Shown one piece after another: positions 1-8,695 of a DNA stretch of 47,125 bases. The first letter of the stretch is position 1. Each line of letters opens with the position of its first letter. The stretch lies in NCBI GenBank assembly GCA_029008095.1, contig JAQXJB010000022.1, positions 1 through 47,125 of the forward strand. Reading direction: 5' to 3'. The notes beneath the pieces are model-generated. The model did not search any database. It had not been told where the DNA came from and was given only the letters and a program-made list of their open reading frames with translations. This DNA is from Clostridiales bacterium (GTDB taxonomy: Bacteria > Bacillota > Clostridia > Oscillospirales > Oscillospiraceae). A program made the translations under genes and the position numbers.

Positions 1-34
1 TTATCATGTGTTGAAAATCATTATAAAAAACAAG

Positions 35-82
35 AAAAACCCTTGTAATCACTGGATTTTCCAGCAACTACAAGGGTTTTTT
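35..82 (-). terminator. Terminator downstream of tRNA-Ser
   Basis: A 12-13 bp stem (arms 35-47 and 69-82, CCCTTGTA pairing with TACAAGGG) sits directly after the CCA end of the minus-strand tRNA. Read on the minus strand it is followed by T-rich sequence, as expected for an intrinsic terminator. The arm ends are A/T runs on both sides, so it may act in both directions. Confidence 0.8.
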
Positions 83-83
83 A

Positions 84-176
84 TGGCGGAGAAGGAGGGA
101 TTCGAACCCTCGAACGGCTTTTGACCGTTACACGATTTCCAATCGTGCGCGCTCGACCGGGCTACGCGACTTCTCC
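84..176 (-). tRNA. tRNA-Ser (anticodon GGA), CCA encoded
   Basis: The reverse complement starts GGAGAAG and ends CTTCTCC-G-CCA, giving a perfect 7-bp acceptor stem. The anticodon loop reads TTGGAAA (anticodon GGA), and there is a long variable arm with a paired AACGG/CCGTT stem, diagnostic of a class II serine tRNA. The T arm contains GGTTCGAATCC. The total of 93 nt fits a type II tRNA with CCA encoded. Confidence 0.95.
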
Positions 177-236
177 ACATAGATCCGCTCAAGAACTCCA
201 GACTATTCAATTATGCCGGATGAACCAAGCTTTGTT

Positions 237-265
237 ATTATACGCTATGCCGCGGGCAAAGTCAA
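237..265 (-). promoter_or_regulatory. Sigma70-type promoter for tRNA-Ser
   Basis: On the minus strand TTGACT (260-265) is followed after 17 nt by TATAAT (237-242). It lies about 60 nt upstream of the mature tRNA 5' end, so it is the likely tRNA-Ser promoter. Confidence 0.75.
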
Positions 266-273
266 TAGAATTT

Positions 274-304
274 TTGAAAAAATCCGGCTTAAATCAAATA
301 TAAT
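274..304 (+). promoter_or_regulatory. Candidate promoter of the Rieske/YyaL operon
   Basis: TTGAAA (274-279), a long 19-nt spacer, and TATAAT (299-304). The -10 box is perfect but the spacing is not ideal. If used, the transcript would begin near 312 and include the structured leader at 377-445. Confidence 0.4.
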
Positions 305-376
305 ATTCGCGGCGCGGATATTATTTCAATAATACTCCGTCCCTCTGCACAAACTAACGGACAAGAGGATGGCAAT

Positions 377-445
377 GATCCCCCATTTCGCAGGGGGAGC
401 ATTTCATTTCTATTTGTGCCGCTCATAGCGGCGGAATGGGGGATC
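377..445 (+). promoter_or_regulatory. Leader hairpin that can bury the ribosome binding site
   Basis: GATCCCCCATT (377-387) is an exact reverse complement of AATGGGGGATC (435-445), and the latter contains the purine-rich GGGGGA ribosome binding site of the gene starting at 449. A small GCCGC/GCGGC hairpin (418-432) stacks inside the closing stem. The C run at 380-384 can instead pair with the nearer GGGGG at 393-397, which would free the ribosome binding site. The two pairings exclude each other, so the leader looks switch-like. No known riboswitch class is recognised. Confidence 0.5.
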
Positions 446-448
446 AGC

Positions 449-1756
449 ATGGGCTCGATATGGTCGGAAACGGCACAGCCGCCCCGCTTTCCTGCTCTTG
501 AAAAGGACGCGAAAACGGATATACTGATAATCGGCGGCGGAATGACAGGCATTTTATGCGCCTATATGCTGGAGCAGGCGGGCGTGGACTACATGCTGGC
601 CGAAGCCGGGAGCGTCTGCGGCGGGATAACGAAGAACACCACCGCAAAGCTCACCTTTCAGCACGGCCTGATATACGACAGGCTCATACGCAGCCTCGGC
701 GAGGATAAGGCGCGGCTTTATCTGGAAGCCAACTGGGCGGCGCTGGAGGAATACCGGCGGCTGTGCCGGGATATAGACTGCGATTTCCGGCAATACGACT
801 CATATGTGTACTCCCTGGACAGCAGGCGCAAGATAGAAAACGAGGTATCGGCGCTGAAGCGTCTCGGAGCGGCGGCGGAATTCACCACCGACCTGCCCCT
901 CCCCTTCCGCGTGGCGGGAGCGGCGCGGGTGCCGGGACAGGCGCAGTTCCATCCCCTGAAATTCGCCTTCGCCATCGCCAGGGGTCTGCGTATATTTGAG
1001 AACACAAAGGTATTGGAGCTGTCCCCGGAGGGCGCGGTCACCGGCGGCGGCATGATCTCCGCCAAGAGGGTCATTATCGCCACCCACTTCCCCGTTCTCA
1101 ACAAGCACGGCGGATATTTTCTGAAGCTGTATCAGCACCGCTCCTACGTTCTGGCTCTAAAAAACGCCCCGCAGGTGAACGGACTTTATATTGACGAGGC
1201 CGAGGGCGGCCTCTCCTTCCGCAATCACGGCAACCTGCTCCTGCTGGGCGGCGGCAGCCACCGCACCGGCAAGAAGGGCGGCGGCTGGGACGGCCTGGAG
1301 GACTTCGCCCGGCGCAATTATCCCGGGGCGCGGATCGTATCCCGCTGGGCGACCCAGGACTGCATGAGTCTTGACGGCGTTCCCTACATCGGGCAGTATT
1401 CCGGGCGCACACCGGAGCTTTACACGGCAACGGGCTTCAACAAATGGGGCATGAGCTCCGCAATGGTTGCCGCCATGCTCCTAAGTGATAGGGTGCAGGG
1501 TCTGCCCAGCCCCTATGCGTCCGTATTCTCCCCCCAGCGCTCCATGCTGCGCCCACAGCTTGCCATCAATGCGGGCGAGTCCCTGCTGGGACTGTTCACC
1601 CCCACCGCGCCCCGCTGCCCGCACATGGGCTGCGCGCTGAAATACAATCCCATCGAACATTCCTGGGACTGCCCCTGCCACGGCTCCCGCTTCACCCGGG
1701 ATGGACAGTTGATAGACAACCCCGCCACAGACGACAAAAGGAGACTGCAAGAATGA
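449..1756 (+). CDS. FAD-dependent oxidoreductase with C-terminal Rieske [2Fe-2S] domain
   Basis: 435 residues. The N-terminal dinucleotide fold shows GGGMTG near residues 29-34 and belongs to the DAO/glycine-oxidase type of FAD oxidoreductases that oxidise amines or amino acids. The last ~60 residues are a Rieske domain with box I CPHMGC (ligands C390, H392) and box II CPCHGS (C408, H411); the extra cysteines C395 and C410 fit the usual disulfide. This FAD-plus-Rieske architecture occurs in bacteria and is often annotated as gamma-glutamylputrescine-oxidase-like, but the true substrate is unknown. I chose the ATG at 449 because GGGGGA lies 5 nt upstream; an in-frame ATG at 416 has no such site. 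The gene overlaps the next one by ATGA, so the two are translationally coupled. The upstream leader hairpin may control its translation. Confidence 0.88.
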   Translation: MGSIWSETAQPPRFPALEKDAKTDILIIGGGMTGILCAYMLEQAGVDYMLAEAGSVCGGITKNTTAKLTFQHGLIYDRLIRSLGEDKARLYLEANWAALEEYRRLCRDIDCDFRQYDSYVYSLDSRRKIENEVSALKRLGAAAEFTTDLPLPFRVAGAARVPGQAQFHPLKFAFAIARGLRIFENTKVLELSPEGAVTGGGMISAKRVIIATHFPVLNKHGGYFLKLYQHRSYVLALKNAPQVNGLYIDEAEGGLSFRNHGNLLLLGGGSHRTGKKGGGWDGLEDFARRNYPGARIVSRWATQDCMSLDGVPYIGQYSGRTPELYTATGFNKWGMSSAMVAAMLLSDRVQGLPSPYASVFSPQRSMLRPQLAINAGESLLGLFTPTAPRCPHMGCALKYNPIEHSWDCPCHGSRFTRDGQLIDNPATDDKRRLQE

Positions 1757-3696
1757 GCAACCATCTGATACGCGAGACAAGCCCATATCTGCTCCAGCAC
1801 GCGGAAAACCCGGTGGATTGGTACCCCTGGTGCGAGGAGGCCTTCCGCCGCGCCAAAGCCGAGGACAAGCCGGTTTTCCTGAGCATCGGCTACAGCACCT
1901 GCCATTGGTGCCATGTGATGGCCCACGAGAGCTTTGAGGACGAGGATATAGCCGGGCTGCTGAACCGCCATTTTATCTCCATAAAGGTGGACAAGGAGGA
2001 GCGGCCCGACATCGACAGCGTATACATGGCCGTCTGTCAGGCCTTTACCGGCAGCGGCGGCTGGCCCACCAGCATTTTCATGACGCCGGAGCAGAAGCCC
2101 TTCTTCGCGGGCACCTATTTCCCCAAAAGCAGCCGGGGCGGCATGATAGGGCTGCGGGAGCTTCTGAGCCTGATACACGAAAAATGGATCGCCGACCGGG
2201 CGGCGCTGCAGAGTCAGGCGGATAGTCTGGTGACCGACCTCAGCCGTGAACCGGGGCGTGCGGCAATGGCAGACGAACGGCTGCCCGACATTGCCGCCGC
2301 GCACTATGAGCACCTTTACGACAGGAAAAACGGCGGCTTTGGCCGCGCTCCCAAATTTCCCACGCCCCACAATCTGCTCTTTCTTCTGGCCTACTACCAG
2401 CGGCGGGGCAGCGCGGCCTGTCTGGAAATGGCGGAGCACACACTGGCGCAGATGTACCGGGGCGGTCTTTTTGACCACATAGGCGGCGGCTTCTGCCGCT
2501 ATTCCACGGACTCGCGCTTCCTTGTGCCTCATTTTGAAAAAATGCTCTATGACAACGCCCTGCTGATCATGGCCTACTGCAAGGCGTATGAGCTTACCCG
2601 CAAGTCCCTTTACCTTGACGTGGCGAAGAAAACGGCGGACTACATCCTGCGGGAAATGACTTCCCCCGAGGGCGGCTTTTACAGCGCTCAGGACGCCGAC
2701 AGCGACGGCGAGGAGGGCAAATATTATCTTTTCACCCCCGGCGAGCTGAGCAGCGTGCTTGGCGACCGGGAAGGCGCGGCGCTCGGCGCCCACTTCGGCT
2801 TCAGCCCCGCCGGCAACTTCGAGGGCAAAAACATCCCCAATCTGCTGAGCAGCGACCCCGGAAACAAAGCCTTTGAGCCGCTGCTGCCAAGACTGGCTCA
2901 ATACCGCAGAGAGCGCTGCCGCCTCCATCTGGACGACAAGATACTGACCATGTGGAGCGGGCTGATGGTGGCCGCCATGTGCCGCCTGTACCGCTGCTGC
3001 GGCAGCACAGCCTATCTGGAGGCGGCAAGGCGGGCAGACGAGTTCATCCGACGTAACTTGTGGGAGGGCGACACGCTTTTCGTCAGCTTTCGTGCCGGGA
3101 AGCGGGGCATAAAGGGTCTGCTGGACGATTACGCCGCCTGCATCTTTGCCCAGCTCGAGCTATACGGGGCAGCCTTGGAGCCGGTATATCTTGACCGGGC
3201 TGAGACCCTGTGCGGAAAGGTGCTTGAGCAGTTCCGCGCCGGTGACGGCGGCTTTTATCTATACAGCCGGGAGAGCGAAGCGCTCATCCTGCGTCCCAAG
3301 GAGACCTATGACGGAGCCATTCCCAGCGGAAACTCCCTGATGGCGTATAATTTCGCCCGCCTGTCCCTGCTCCGCCCCGGAGCGGGCTATGAGGGCGAGG
3401 CGGAGCGCCTGCTGGACTTCCTGTCTCCGGAGGCGGCTCAGTACCCGGCGGGTCACGGCATGTTCCTTACCGCCCTGCTGGAATACCGCGAGCCGCCCGC
3501 GAAAATCACAGCCGTCGCGGCGGAGCAGACCGATATCGAAAAGCTGCCGCTTCTCCTGCCCTCCGATGCGGCGCTCATCCTGCTGCCCCGCCCCACCGAA
3601 GAATATCCCCTGAAGGACGGCAAAACCACCTATTACGTTTGCCGCAGCCACCGCTGTCTGCCCCCGGTGAACGAGCTGAGCGAAGCATATAGCTAA
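1753..3696 (+). CDS. Thioredoxin-domain protein of the YyaL/SSP411 family (DUF255)
   Basis: 647 residues, close to the family's usual 650-700. The N-terminal ~160 residues form the thioredoxin-like domain, with the family-typical segment ending in STCHWC (C50 and C53, a CxxC active-site-like motif) followed by [10 protein letters not shown]. The C-terminal ~450 residues resemble the six-hairpin (alpha/alpha)6 barrel of N-acylglucosamine-epimerase-like proteins, with repeated helix pairs and aromatic/acidic motifs such as [12 protein letters not shown]. The biochemical role of the family is not settled. It starts with ATG inside the stop of the Rieske oxidoreductase gene (4-bp overlap), suggesting joint expression and perhaps a redox partnership. 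There is no clear terminator; a repeat block follows. Confidence 0.88.
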   Translation: MSNHLIRETSPYLLQHAENPVDWYPWCEEAFRRAKAEDKPVFLSIGYSTCHWCHVMAHESFEDEDIAGLLNRHFISIKVDKEERPDIDSVYMAVCQAFTGSGGWPTSIFMTPEQKPFFAGTYFPKSSRGGMIGLRELLSLIHEKWIADRAALQSQADSLVTDLSREPGRAAMADERLPDIAAAHYEHLYDRKNGGFGRAPKFPTPHNLLFLLAYYQRRGSAACLEMAEHTLAQMYRGGLFDHIGGGFCRYSTDSRFLVPHFEKMLYDNALLIMAYCKAYELTRKSLYLDVAKKTADYILREMTSPEGGFYSAQDADSDGEEGKYYLFTPGELSSVLGDREGAALGAHFGFSPAGNFEGKNIPNLLSSDPGNKAFEPLLPRLAQYRRERCRLHLDDKILTMWSGLMVAAMCRLYRCCGSTAYLEAARRADEFIRRNLWEGDTLFVSFRAGKRGIKGLLDDYAACIFAQLELYGAALEPVYLDRAETLCGKVLEQFRAGDGGFYLYSRESEALILRPKETYDGAIPSGNSLMAYNFARLSLLRPGAGYEGEAERLLDFLSPEAAQYPAGHGMFLTALLEYREPPAKITAVAAEQTDIEKLPLLLPSDAALILLPRPTEEYPLKDGKTTYYVCRSHRCLPPVNELSEAYS

Positions 3697-3703
3697 AAAT
3701 CAT

Positions 3704-4200
3704 GTCATTCTGAGCCACGGGCCGCGTGCTGCGAAGAATCTCCGCACCAACGTGACTGCCAATGTAAACCAGCGCCGGAGATTCTTCACTGCGTTCAGAA
3801 TGACGTGTTTTTTCATTTATCCGTGTTATCGTTTCTGCGCTAAAGCTCGCTCCATAGCGGGCGTGCGATGCACGCCCCTACGGTGCTGCTTTTTCCGTTT
3901 GTACACACTATGGTTTCTGCTGTGAGCGCCGTCACATCGTAGGGGCGACCATCGGTCGCCCGCCTTATCGCATTGAACTCCATGCTCAATGTAAAACCAA
4001 AACGCATAACCTAAAGATTTGTCATTCTGAGCCAAACGAAGCGTGAGCGAAGAATCTCCGCACCGATTTCACTGCCAATGTAAACCAACGCCGGAGATTC
4101 TTCACTTCGTTCAGAATGACATGTTTTTTATTTATCCGTGTTATCGTTTCTGCGCTAAAGCTCGCTCCATAGCAGGCGTGCGATGCACGCCCCTACGGTG
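3704..4200. repeat. Intergenic block of families A, C, D with a ~317-bp tandem duplication
   Basis: Family A copies lie at 3704-3804 and 4021-4120. Each is a ~100-bp imperfect palindrome starting GTCATTCTGAGC, with GAAGAATCTCC and its complement GGAGATTCTTC in the arms, and ending CAGAATGAC. Family C hairpins (GGCGTGCGATGCACGCC core) follow at ~3857-3888 and ~4171-4200. One family D hairpin (GGGGCGACCATCGGTCGCC) lies at 3937-3964. The A-to-A and C-to-C distances are both about 317 bp, and linking sequences are shared, so this looks like a partial tandem duplication of a composite unit. No gene is seen in 3697-4409. Confidence 0.85.
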
Positions 4201-4329
4201 CGGCTTTTTCCGTTAGTACATATTGTCGTTTCTGCGGTAAACTCCGCCCCTAAACGGCTGCGGAGAGGGGCAAATATATGCCCCAAACTCATATCGACAA
4301 AGAAACAGCAAACAATCAAAATAAACCGC

Positions 4330-4357
4330 TTGACATTTTTCTTTGACGTGTTATACT
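4330..4357 (+). promoter_or_regulatory. Sigma70-type promoter of the MATE gene
   Basis: TTGACA (4330-4335), a 16-nt spacer, and TATACT (4352-4357), 52 nt upstream of the start codon. It is the best promoter in this intergenic region. Confidence 0.75.
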
Positions 4358-4409
4358 AAACAATACGGCCTTAGGGTAAAAACCATCCTTCAATGAAAGG
4401 AAATCAGCA

Positions 4410-5789
4410 ATGTCTAAAACTCTCAAAAAGGAGCGGCTGCCCCTCTCCCTCACAGAGGGAAGCGTAGCCAAATCCCTGATACGCTTCGCTCTGCCCTTCT
4501 TCATCTCCAGCATATTCCAGGTTCTTTACGGCGCGGCGGACGTGACCTTCATGGGGCGCTACGCAACGGCGGGCGCCATCTCCGGCGTATCCACCGGAGG
4601 CAGCATAATGAACCTTATCACCAACCTTTTCATGGGCATCACCAGCGGCGGTACCGTCCTTATCGGACAGTATTTCGGCGCCAAGAGAAACCGCGACACC
4701 ACCGCGGCCATTACCAGCACCGCCTTTATGTGCCTTTCCATCTCAATCGTTGTCATGATCATACAGCTTGTATTCGGCAAGTTCTTTATCAAAGTTCTGA
4801 GCGTGCCCCCCGAGGCCGTGGACGAATGCTGGAATTATCTGAAGATATGCTCCCTCGGCAACGTATTCATCATGGGCTATAACATCACCGGCTCTCTGCT
4901 TCGCGGTCTGGGCAACTCCACAGCGCCGATGGTATTCGTGGGCATCTCCTGCGTTATGAACATCGCTCTGGACTATATTTTTGTGGCTCTCCTGGGCATG
5001 GCGGCCGCCGGCGCGGCGCTGGCCACCGTTATCTCTCAGTTCTTCAGTTTCGCGCTCGCCTGCCTCTACATATGGAAGACCGGCTTCCCCTATGAGTTCA
5101 GGAAGGAGCACATTGCCATCGATATGAAGATAATCGGCAATATGTTCCGCCTGGGCATCCCCATGAGCCTGCAGAACACGCTGGTCAGCATCTCCTTCCT
5201 AGTCATCACCAAGATAACCAACCAGATGGGTGTAAACGCCGCCGCGGGCGCAAGCCTTGTGGGCAAGGTGGTCGACATAGGCATGACCTTCCCCTGGGCT
5301 CTTTCCTCCGCTCTCTCCACCATCACCGCCCAGAACATCGGTGCCGGCAAGCCCGAGCGCGCCAAGAAGAGCACCTTCTACGCTATGGCGTTCTCCCTCT
5401 GCATCGGAGTTCCCTTCGTGCTCATTGCCCACATCATCCCCAGGACCCTGCTTGGTCTGCTGACCACGGACGCCGCCGTTATAGACGCGGGCGTCGGCTA
5501 TCTCTACCCCTTCTGCTGGGACTGCATTCTGGTCTGCTTCATGTTCTGCCTGAACGGTCTTTTCAATGGCAGCGGCAAGACGGCCTTCGTGGCCTTCCAC
5601 AGCATGGCCACCGCCTTTCTGGTCCGTATCCCCATCGCCTATTTCATGAGCCGCATCGACGGCGCTACCCTTTTCCACGTCGGTCTCGGTACTCCCGCCG
5701 CCAGCCTGGTCTCTCTTATTCTCTGTATATTCTACTTCCGCAAGTACTTTGCCGGCGACAGGATAAAGAACATTCATATGATAGGATAA
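4410..5789 (+). CDS. MATE family multidrug/metabolite exporter
   Basis: 459 residues with about 12 hydrophobic helices, the usual MATE length and layout. The first helix region (PFFISSIFQVLYGAADVTFM) and GTVLIGQYFGAK match the N-terminal half of NorM/DinF-type exporters; a second related half begins near residue 240 with LGIPMSLQNTLVSIS. MATE proteins exchange cationic drugs or metabolites for H+ or Na+ across the inner membrane; the substrate cannot be told here. AAAGGAA lies about 9 nt upstream of the ATG. The gene has its own promoter (4330-4357) and a strong terminator (5806-5833), so it is a single-gene unit. Confidence 0.9.
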   Translation: MSKTLKKERLPLSLTEGSVAKSLIRFALPFFISSIFQVLYGAADVTFMGRYATAGAISGVSTGGSIMNLITNLFMGITSGGTVLIGQYFGAKRNRDTTAAITSTAFMCLSISIVVMIIQLVFGKFFIKVLSVPPEAVDECWNYLKICSLGNVFIMGYNITGSLLRGLGNSTAPMVFVGISCVMNIALDYIFVALLGMAAAGAALATVISQFFSFALACLYIWKTGFPYEFRKEHIAIDMKIIGNMFRLGIPMSLQNTLVSISFLVITKITNQMGVNAAAGASLVGKVVDIGMTFPWALSSALSTITAQNIGAGKPERAKKSTFYAMAFSLCIGVPFVLIAHIIPRTLLGLLTTDAAVIDAGVGYLYPFCWDCILVCFMFCLNGLFNGSGKTAFVAFHSMATAFLVRIPIAYFMSRIDGATLFHVGLGTPAASLVSLILCIFYFRKYFAGDRIKNIHMIG

Positions 5790-5805
5790 CATATACAAAT
5801 ATTAA

Positions 5806-5833
5806 GGACGCAAGCATCGGCTTGCGTCCTTTT
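5806..5833 (+). terminator. Terminator of the MATE gene
   Basis: A perfect 9-bp stem, GGACGCAAG (5806-5814) with CTTGCGTCC (5821-5829), a 6-nt loop, then TTTT. It lies 16 bp after the MATE stop codon. Confidence 0.9.
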
Positions 5834-5844
5834 GTCTTATACGA

Positions 5845-5876
5845 CTGCGGAGATCCTTCCCTTCGGTCAGAATGAC
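5845..5876. repeat. Half copy of repeat family A
   Basis: Only the right arm is present, reading GCGGAGATCCTTCCCTTCGG and then TCAGAATGAC. The left arm is missing, so this is a truncated copy between the MATE terminator and the convergent SanA-like gene. Confidence 0.7.
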
Positions 5877-5901
5877 ATATTCTTTACATCAGCATAGCCT
5901 T

Positions 5902-6570
5902 TCACCGGTCATTGGTGGCGTTGCCGTCGCCCCATACGGGGATAGCCTCGCCCAGATACGTGGGTTCAGGCTGAAACGCGCAGTACAGAACATCCTTGAC
6001 CCGGGCCAGTACCTCCCGGGCATTGCGGTAGCTCTGGCCAAAGTAATCCTCACCCTCGGCAGCCACGCCCCAGGCTTCAAGTCCCAGCGCTTCCGCGATA
6101 TACAGGGCGCGGGGCAGATGGTAGGGCTGGGTAACGATGATTATCCTCTCCGCCCGGAAAACATCCCGGGCCCGGTAGATGCTCTCATAGGTGGAGAAGC
6201 CCGCGTGATCCATGAACACATCCGAGGACTCCGCCCCGGCAGCCACGGCCTGCTCCTTCATAACGTTCACCTCGTCATAATCCTCCCGGCCATGGTCGCC
6301 GCTCATGAGCAGCTTCTCCGAGGCCCCGGCGAAATAGAGCTGCATCCCCCGGTCAAGTCGGTCGGCCAGCATGAGGGACGGGCGGCCGTCCCTGACGCCC
6401 GCTCCGAGGACGAGTATGCAGTCAGCGTCCAGTCCGGCGGCCTCCTCTACGGTGAGGATGCGCCCAGCAGCGCTGAGCAGCACCCGGTTGTTGACGGAAA
6501 TAAGTATGGCAAGGCACAGAATGCCCAGCGAAGCCAGAGCCAGAATGATATTTATAATAACGCGCTTCAT
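5902..6570 (-). CDS. DUF218/SanA-YdcF-like envelope protein
   Basis: 222 residues. Residues ~4-26 are one hydrophobic segment, either an anchor or an uncleaved signal, followed by a DUF218 domain with the family motifs DCILVLGAGV, LADRLDRG, LLMSGD, STYES and IVTQPYHLPRAL. SanA, YdcF and ElyC relatives are linked to cell-envelope integrity and vancomycin exclusion in enterobacteria; the chemistry is unresolved. The start is the ATG at 6570 because GGGAGG lies 7 nt upstream; the open frame extends six codons further up with no such site. It converges on the MATE gene and has repeat family A upstream. Confidence 0.85.
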   Translation of the reverse strand: MKRVIINIILALASLGILCLAILISVNNRVLLSAAGRILTVEEAAGLDADCILVLGAGVRDGRPSLMLADRLDRGMQLYFAGASEKLLMSGDHGREDYDEVNVMKEQAVAAGAESSDVFMDHAGFSTYESIYRARDVFRAERIIIVTQPYHLPRALYIAEALGLEAWGVAAEGEDYFGQSYRNAREVLARVKDVLYCAFQPEPTYLGEAIPVWGDGNATNDR

Positions 6571-6695
6571 CGCGCCGCCTCCCTTCAAAGGTCCTGATCA
6601 TATTAGGACATAAGAAATCGGTTTTGTCAACGGCAATTGCAGGGACGCGCCATGCCGGGGCAACAGCGATACGCACAGCGCAGAGCAAAAAACAT

Positions 6696-6784
6696 GTCAT
6701 TCTGAGCTTGCGAAGAATCTCCGGCGTTGGTTTTACATTGGCAGCCAAATAACTGCGAAGATTCTTCACTACGCTCAGAATGAC
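6696..6784. repeat. Repeat family A copy (inverted centre)
   Basis: Begins GTCATTCTGAGC and ends CAGAATGAC, but the centre (GGCGTTGGTTTTACATTGGC) is the reverse complement of the usual centre, so the element is inserted in the opposite orientation. No gene is seen in the 273 bp between the flanking coding regions. Confidence 0.8.
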
Positions 6785-6843
6785 ATAGCCTTTCCATCTA
6801 TCCGGGTTTTCGTTTTTGCGGTGAAATTCGTTCCGCGGCTCAG

Positions 6844-8361
6844 TCAGCCGCCCAGCTCCTGAATCAGCGCCCGAAGCTCCATACGAACCTTTTCCCGGCT
6901 GATGCCCTCGTACCCAACAGCATCGGCCCGGCGGAGCAGGTGCTCCCGGAAGGCTGTGATCATGGGTGGCCGGCGGATCTCCATCATCACGAACGGCTCG
7001 ACGGCGCGGACAAGCAGAGCCATGCCGCCCTCACTGACGAAGAGGTTGTAATCCGGGCATTCTTTTTCATGCAGCGGCAGGAAAGAATAGTTCTCATATT
7101 TATCCATAAGCCGCAGGATATTCTTCAGATGAAGGCAATAGGTTTCGGGCGTATAGCTCAGGTATCCCGGAAATGCCTTGGATAGGGCAACCACGGGTAC
7201 TTTCCCGGCGCGTACGTCCTCTGCCGAGGCCAGGCGGCACATATCGATGTATTTATCCTGCCCGAGGCGCTCTTCGAAATGGGAAAGCTCCTCCAGATGC
7301 ATCCTGAATCCTTCTTCCCATTCCGACTCGCCCGCTTCCCGGACGCACCACTCCAGAAGCTCCCGGGGCATGCTGTTGACGGACAGAGCGTTGATCTGCT
7401 GAATGGTATCTCCCCCTCGGGAGAACAATTCCAAAAAGCGTGGGATAAAGTCGCCGGGGCTCTGATAGACGTCCAGGGACGGCTTGCAAAGAGCGACATG
7501 CTCCTGAAACTGCTTTTCAAAGGCGCTCACCAGCTTCGGGTCGGTTGAAAACATAGTGATGTCGCTGGTGCTGCCCAGACCCACGGAGGCCGCGTATTGC
7601 ACGCAGCGTCCCGGCACCACGATGATAGAGTGACGGTAGAGATTTCCCCGGAGTCTCGGGTAATAATAGACCTTGGTTTTTCCGGTGGCATATATGGGCA
7701 TCCAGAACTGCAGCGATTCTGCATAGCGGTTGATATAGTTAAGCGGGGGCATGATCTGGTGAAAGGAGAAGCCCCGCTCGGACAGCTCCATAAAGCCGGC
7801 CTGTATCTTTTTGGTAAACAGATAATCGGACAGCAGCCATTCCAGATTGTCGTCCACCACTGTCAGGACGGAGCCTGGGACTTCCATCTGCTGCATCTCC
7901 TGCATCATGCGGGCCATCACCTCCCGCCGCCCCTCCTCGCCGTAAAAGAACAGGGTCTGGCTCTTTGAGGCGGGAGCAGGCCCGGGAAACGGCGCCTGAA
8001 CGCTCTCCACATTGGCAGGCAATGACTGGATGCCCGAGAGGATGGTATGGGCTATATTATCGCTTTCCCCCTGCAGCCAGGTCTCCAGGCTGGAGGCCAG
8101 CACTTCTGTGGGCATACTGGGGCTGATCGACACCTGCCCCAGCATCTCTGACAGAGCCTGCCGCTGAAACACCGCGGAGCTGCGCTTTGCGAAATAGGCC
8201 GCCATCTTCTTCGCCTGGTCGGAATTTTTGGAAAGCTTGCGTTTTCCGGTGCGCAGCAGGCTGATCATGGATGGGTCAACAGACAACTCGGCGGCAAGCT
8301 CCTTGTTGCTGGTTTGTGTGATATACATCAAAAACGACAGCTTTTCAGCAAACGGCATCAT
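6844..8361 (-). CDS. HTH-domain protein with long unknown C-terminal region
   Basis: 505 residues. Residues ~1-60 form an XRE-like helix-turn-helix: LSFLMYITQTSNKELAAELS, then VDPSMISLLRTGKRKLS, where an ELA..L....S.IS.LR.G pattern is typical. The remaining ~440 residues are not recognised; they are soluble, mixed alpha/beta, with no membrane segment and no obvious catalytic motif. A ligand- or signal-sensing regulator is plausible. The start is the ATG at 8361 with AAGGAG 11 nt upstream; an in-frame GTG three codons earlier would put the ribosome binding site directly against the start. The promoter at 8382-8410 contains a perfect 11-bp palindrome, suggesting self-regulation. Divergent to it lie a receiver remnant and an Hpt protein. 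Confidence 0.7.
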   Translation of the reverse strand: MMPFAEKLSFLMYITQTSNKELAAELSVDPSMISLLRTGKRKLSKNSDQAKKMAAYFAKRSSAVFQRQALSEMLGQVSISPSMPTEVLASSLETWLQGESDNIAHTILSGIQSLPANVESVQAPFPGPAPASKSQTLFFYGEEGRREVMARMMQEMQQMEVPGSVLTVVDDNLEWLLSDYLFTKKIQAGFMELSERGFSFHQIMPPLNYINRYAESLQFWMPIYATGKTKVYYYPRLRGNLYRHSIIVVPGRCVQYAASVGLGSTSDITMFSTDPKLVSAFEKQFQEHVALCKPSLDVYQSPGDFIPRFLELFSRGGDTIQQINALSVNSMPRELLEWCVREAGESEWEEGFRMHLEELSHFEERLGQDKYIDMCRLASAEDVRAGKVPVVALSKAFPGYLSYTPETYCLHLKNILRLMDKYENYSFLPLHEKECPDYNLFVSEGGMALLVRAVEPFVMMEIRRPPMITAFREHLLRRADAVGYEGISREKVRMELRALIQELGG

Positions 8362-8381
8362 ATAGCTCACTCCTTTTTTGC

Positions 8382-8410
8382 ATTATATCTTTGAGGCTCA
8401 ACTTATGCAA
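8382..8410 (-). promoter_or_regulatory. Promoter of the HTH gene with embedded palindrome
   Basis: On the minus strand TTGCAT (8405-8410), a 17-nt spacer and TATAAT (8382-8387). The spacer contains TTGAGGCTCAA (8391-8401), a perfect palindrome around one central base. Its place between the -35 and -10 boxes is where a self-repressing HTH protein would bind. Confidence 0.65.
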
Positions 8411-8463
8411 CAGAAAAATTTTTGGAACGTGGTAAATTTCAATGACGAAAACGACAGAATATA

Positions 8464-8526
8464 TTGATTTCAGCGAGTTATTCTGGTATTATATACATAA
8501 CAAGCGCTAAATATCGCTTGTTTTTT
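8464..8526 (+). promoter_or_regulatory. Promoter-like boxes followed at once by a hairpin with T run
   Basis: TTGATT (8464-8469), 17 nt, TATTAT (8487-8492). A 7-bp hairpin (ACAAGCG at 8500-8506 with CGCTTGT at 8515-8521) and a T6 run come right at the predicted start of the RNA. As a terminator it is too close to the start to act on that transcript; it may be an operator, or the end of an older transcript. It lies upstream of the receiver remnant and Hpt gene. Confidence 0.4.
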
Positions 8527-8570
8527 GGTCATTTTAGATTACAGTTGTAATTTCAGATTACGTATTTGCT

Positions 8571-8685
8571 TCATGCTGTGCCGCCCGGGAGAACCCGATC
8601 CGGCAGCGGCATGACGGTCAACGCCTTCGAGCAGGATACGGAGCAGGCGCTGCGAAACGGCGATTTGGAAACAAAGAATTCATAG
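8571..8685 (+). pseudogene. Remnant of a response-regulator receiver domain C-terminus
   Basis: Codons 8611-8685 read MTVNAFEQDTEQALRNGD and then LETKNS, stop. This matches the end of CheY-like receiver domains in hybrid sensor kinases, whose usual form is A-M-T-A-N-A-F-x-x-D followed by A-L-x-A-G-M. The bases just upstream (8571-8610) encode CRPGEPDPAA in another frame, like the Asp/Ala-rich segment that normally precedes the I-P-I-I-A-M-T strand, so there is a frameshift or small deletion. The phospho-acceptor Asp and everything upstream are gone. The remnant stops inside the ribosome binding site of the Hpt gene, the usual order for a hybrid kinase followed by its Hpt partner. Confidence 0.5.
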
Positions 8686-8695
8686 GAGGCACATC

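Noticed and set aside
1513-2928. A 471-codon minus-strand frame spanning the Rieske and YyaL genes
   Set aside because: It crosses the junction of two coupled genes and has no start signals or motifs.
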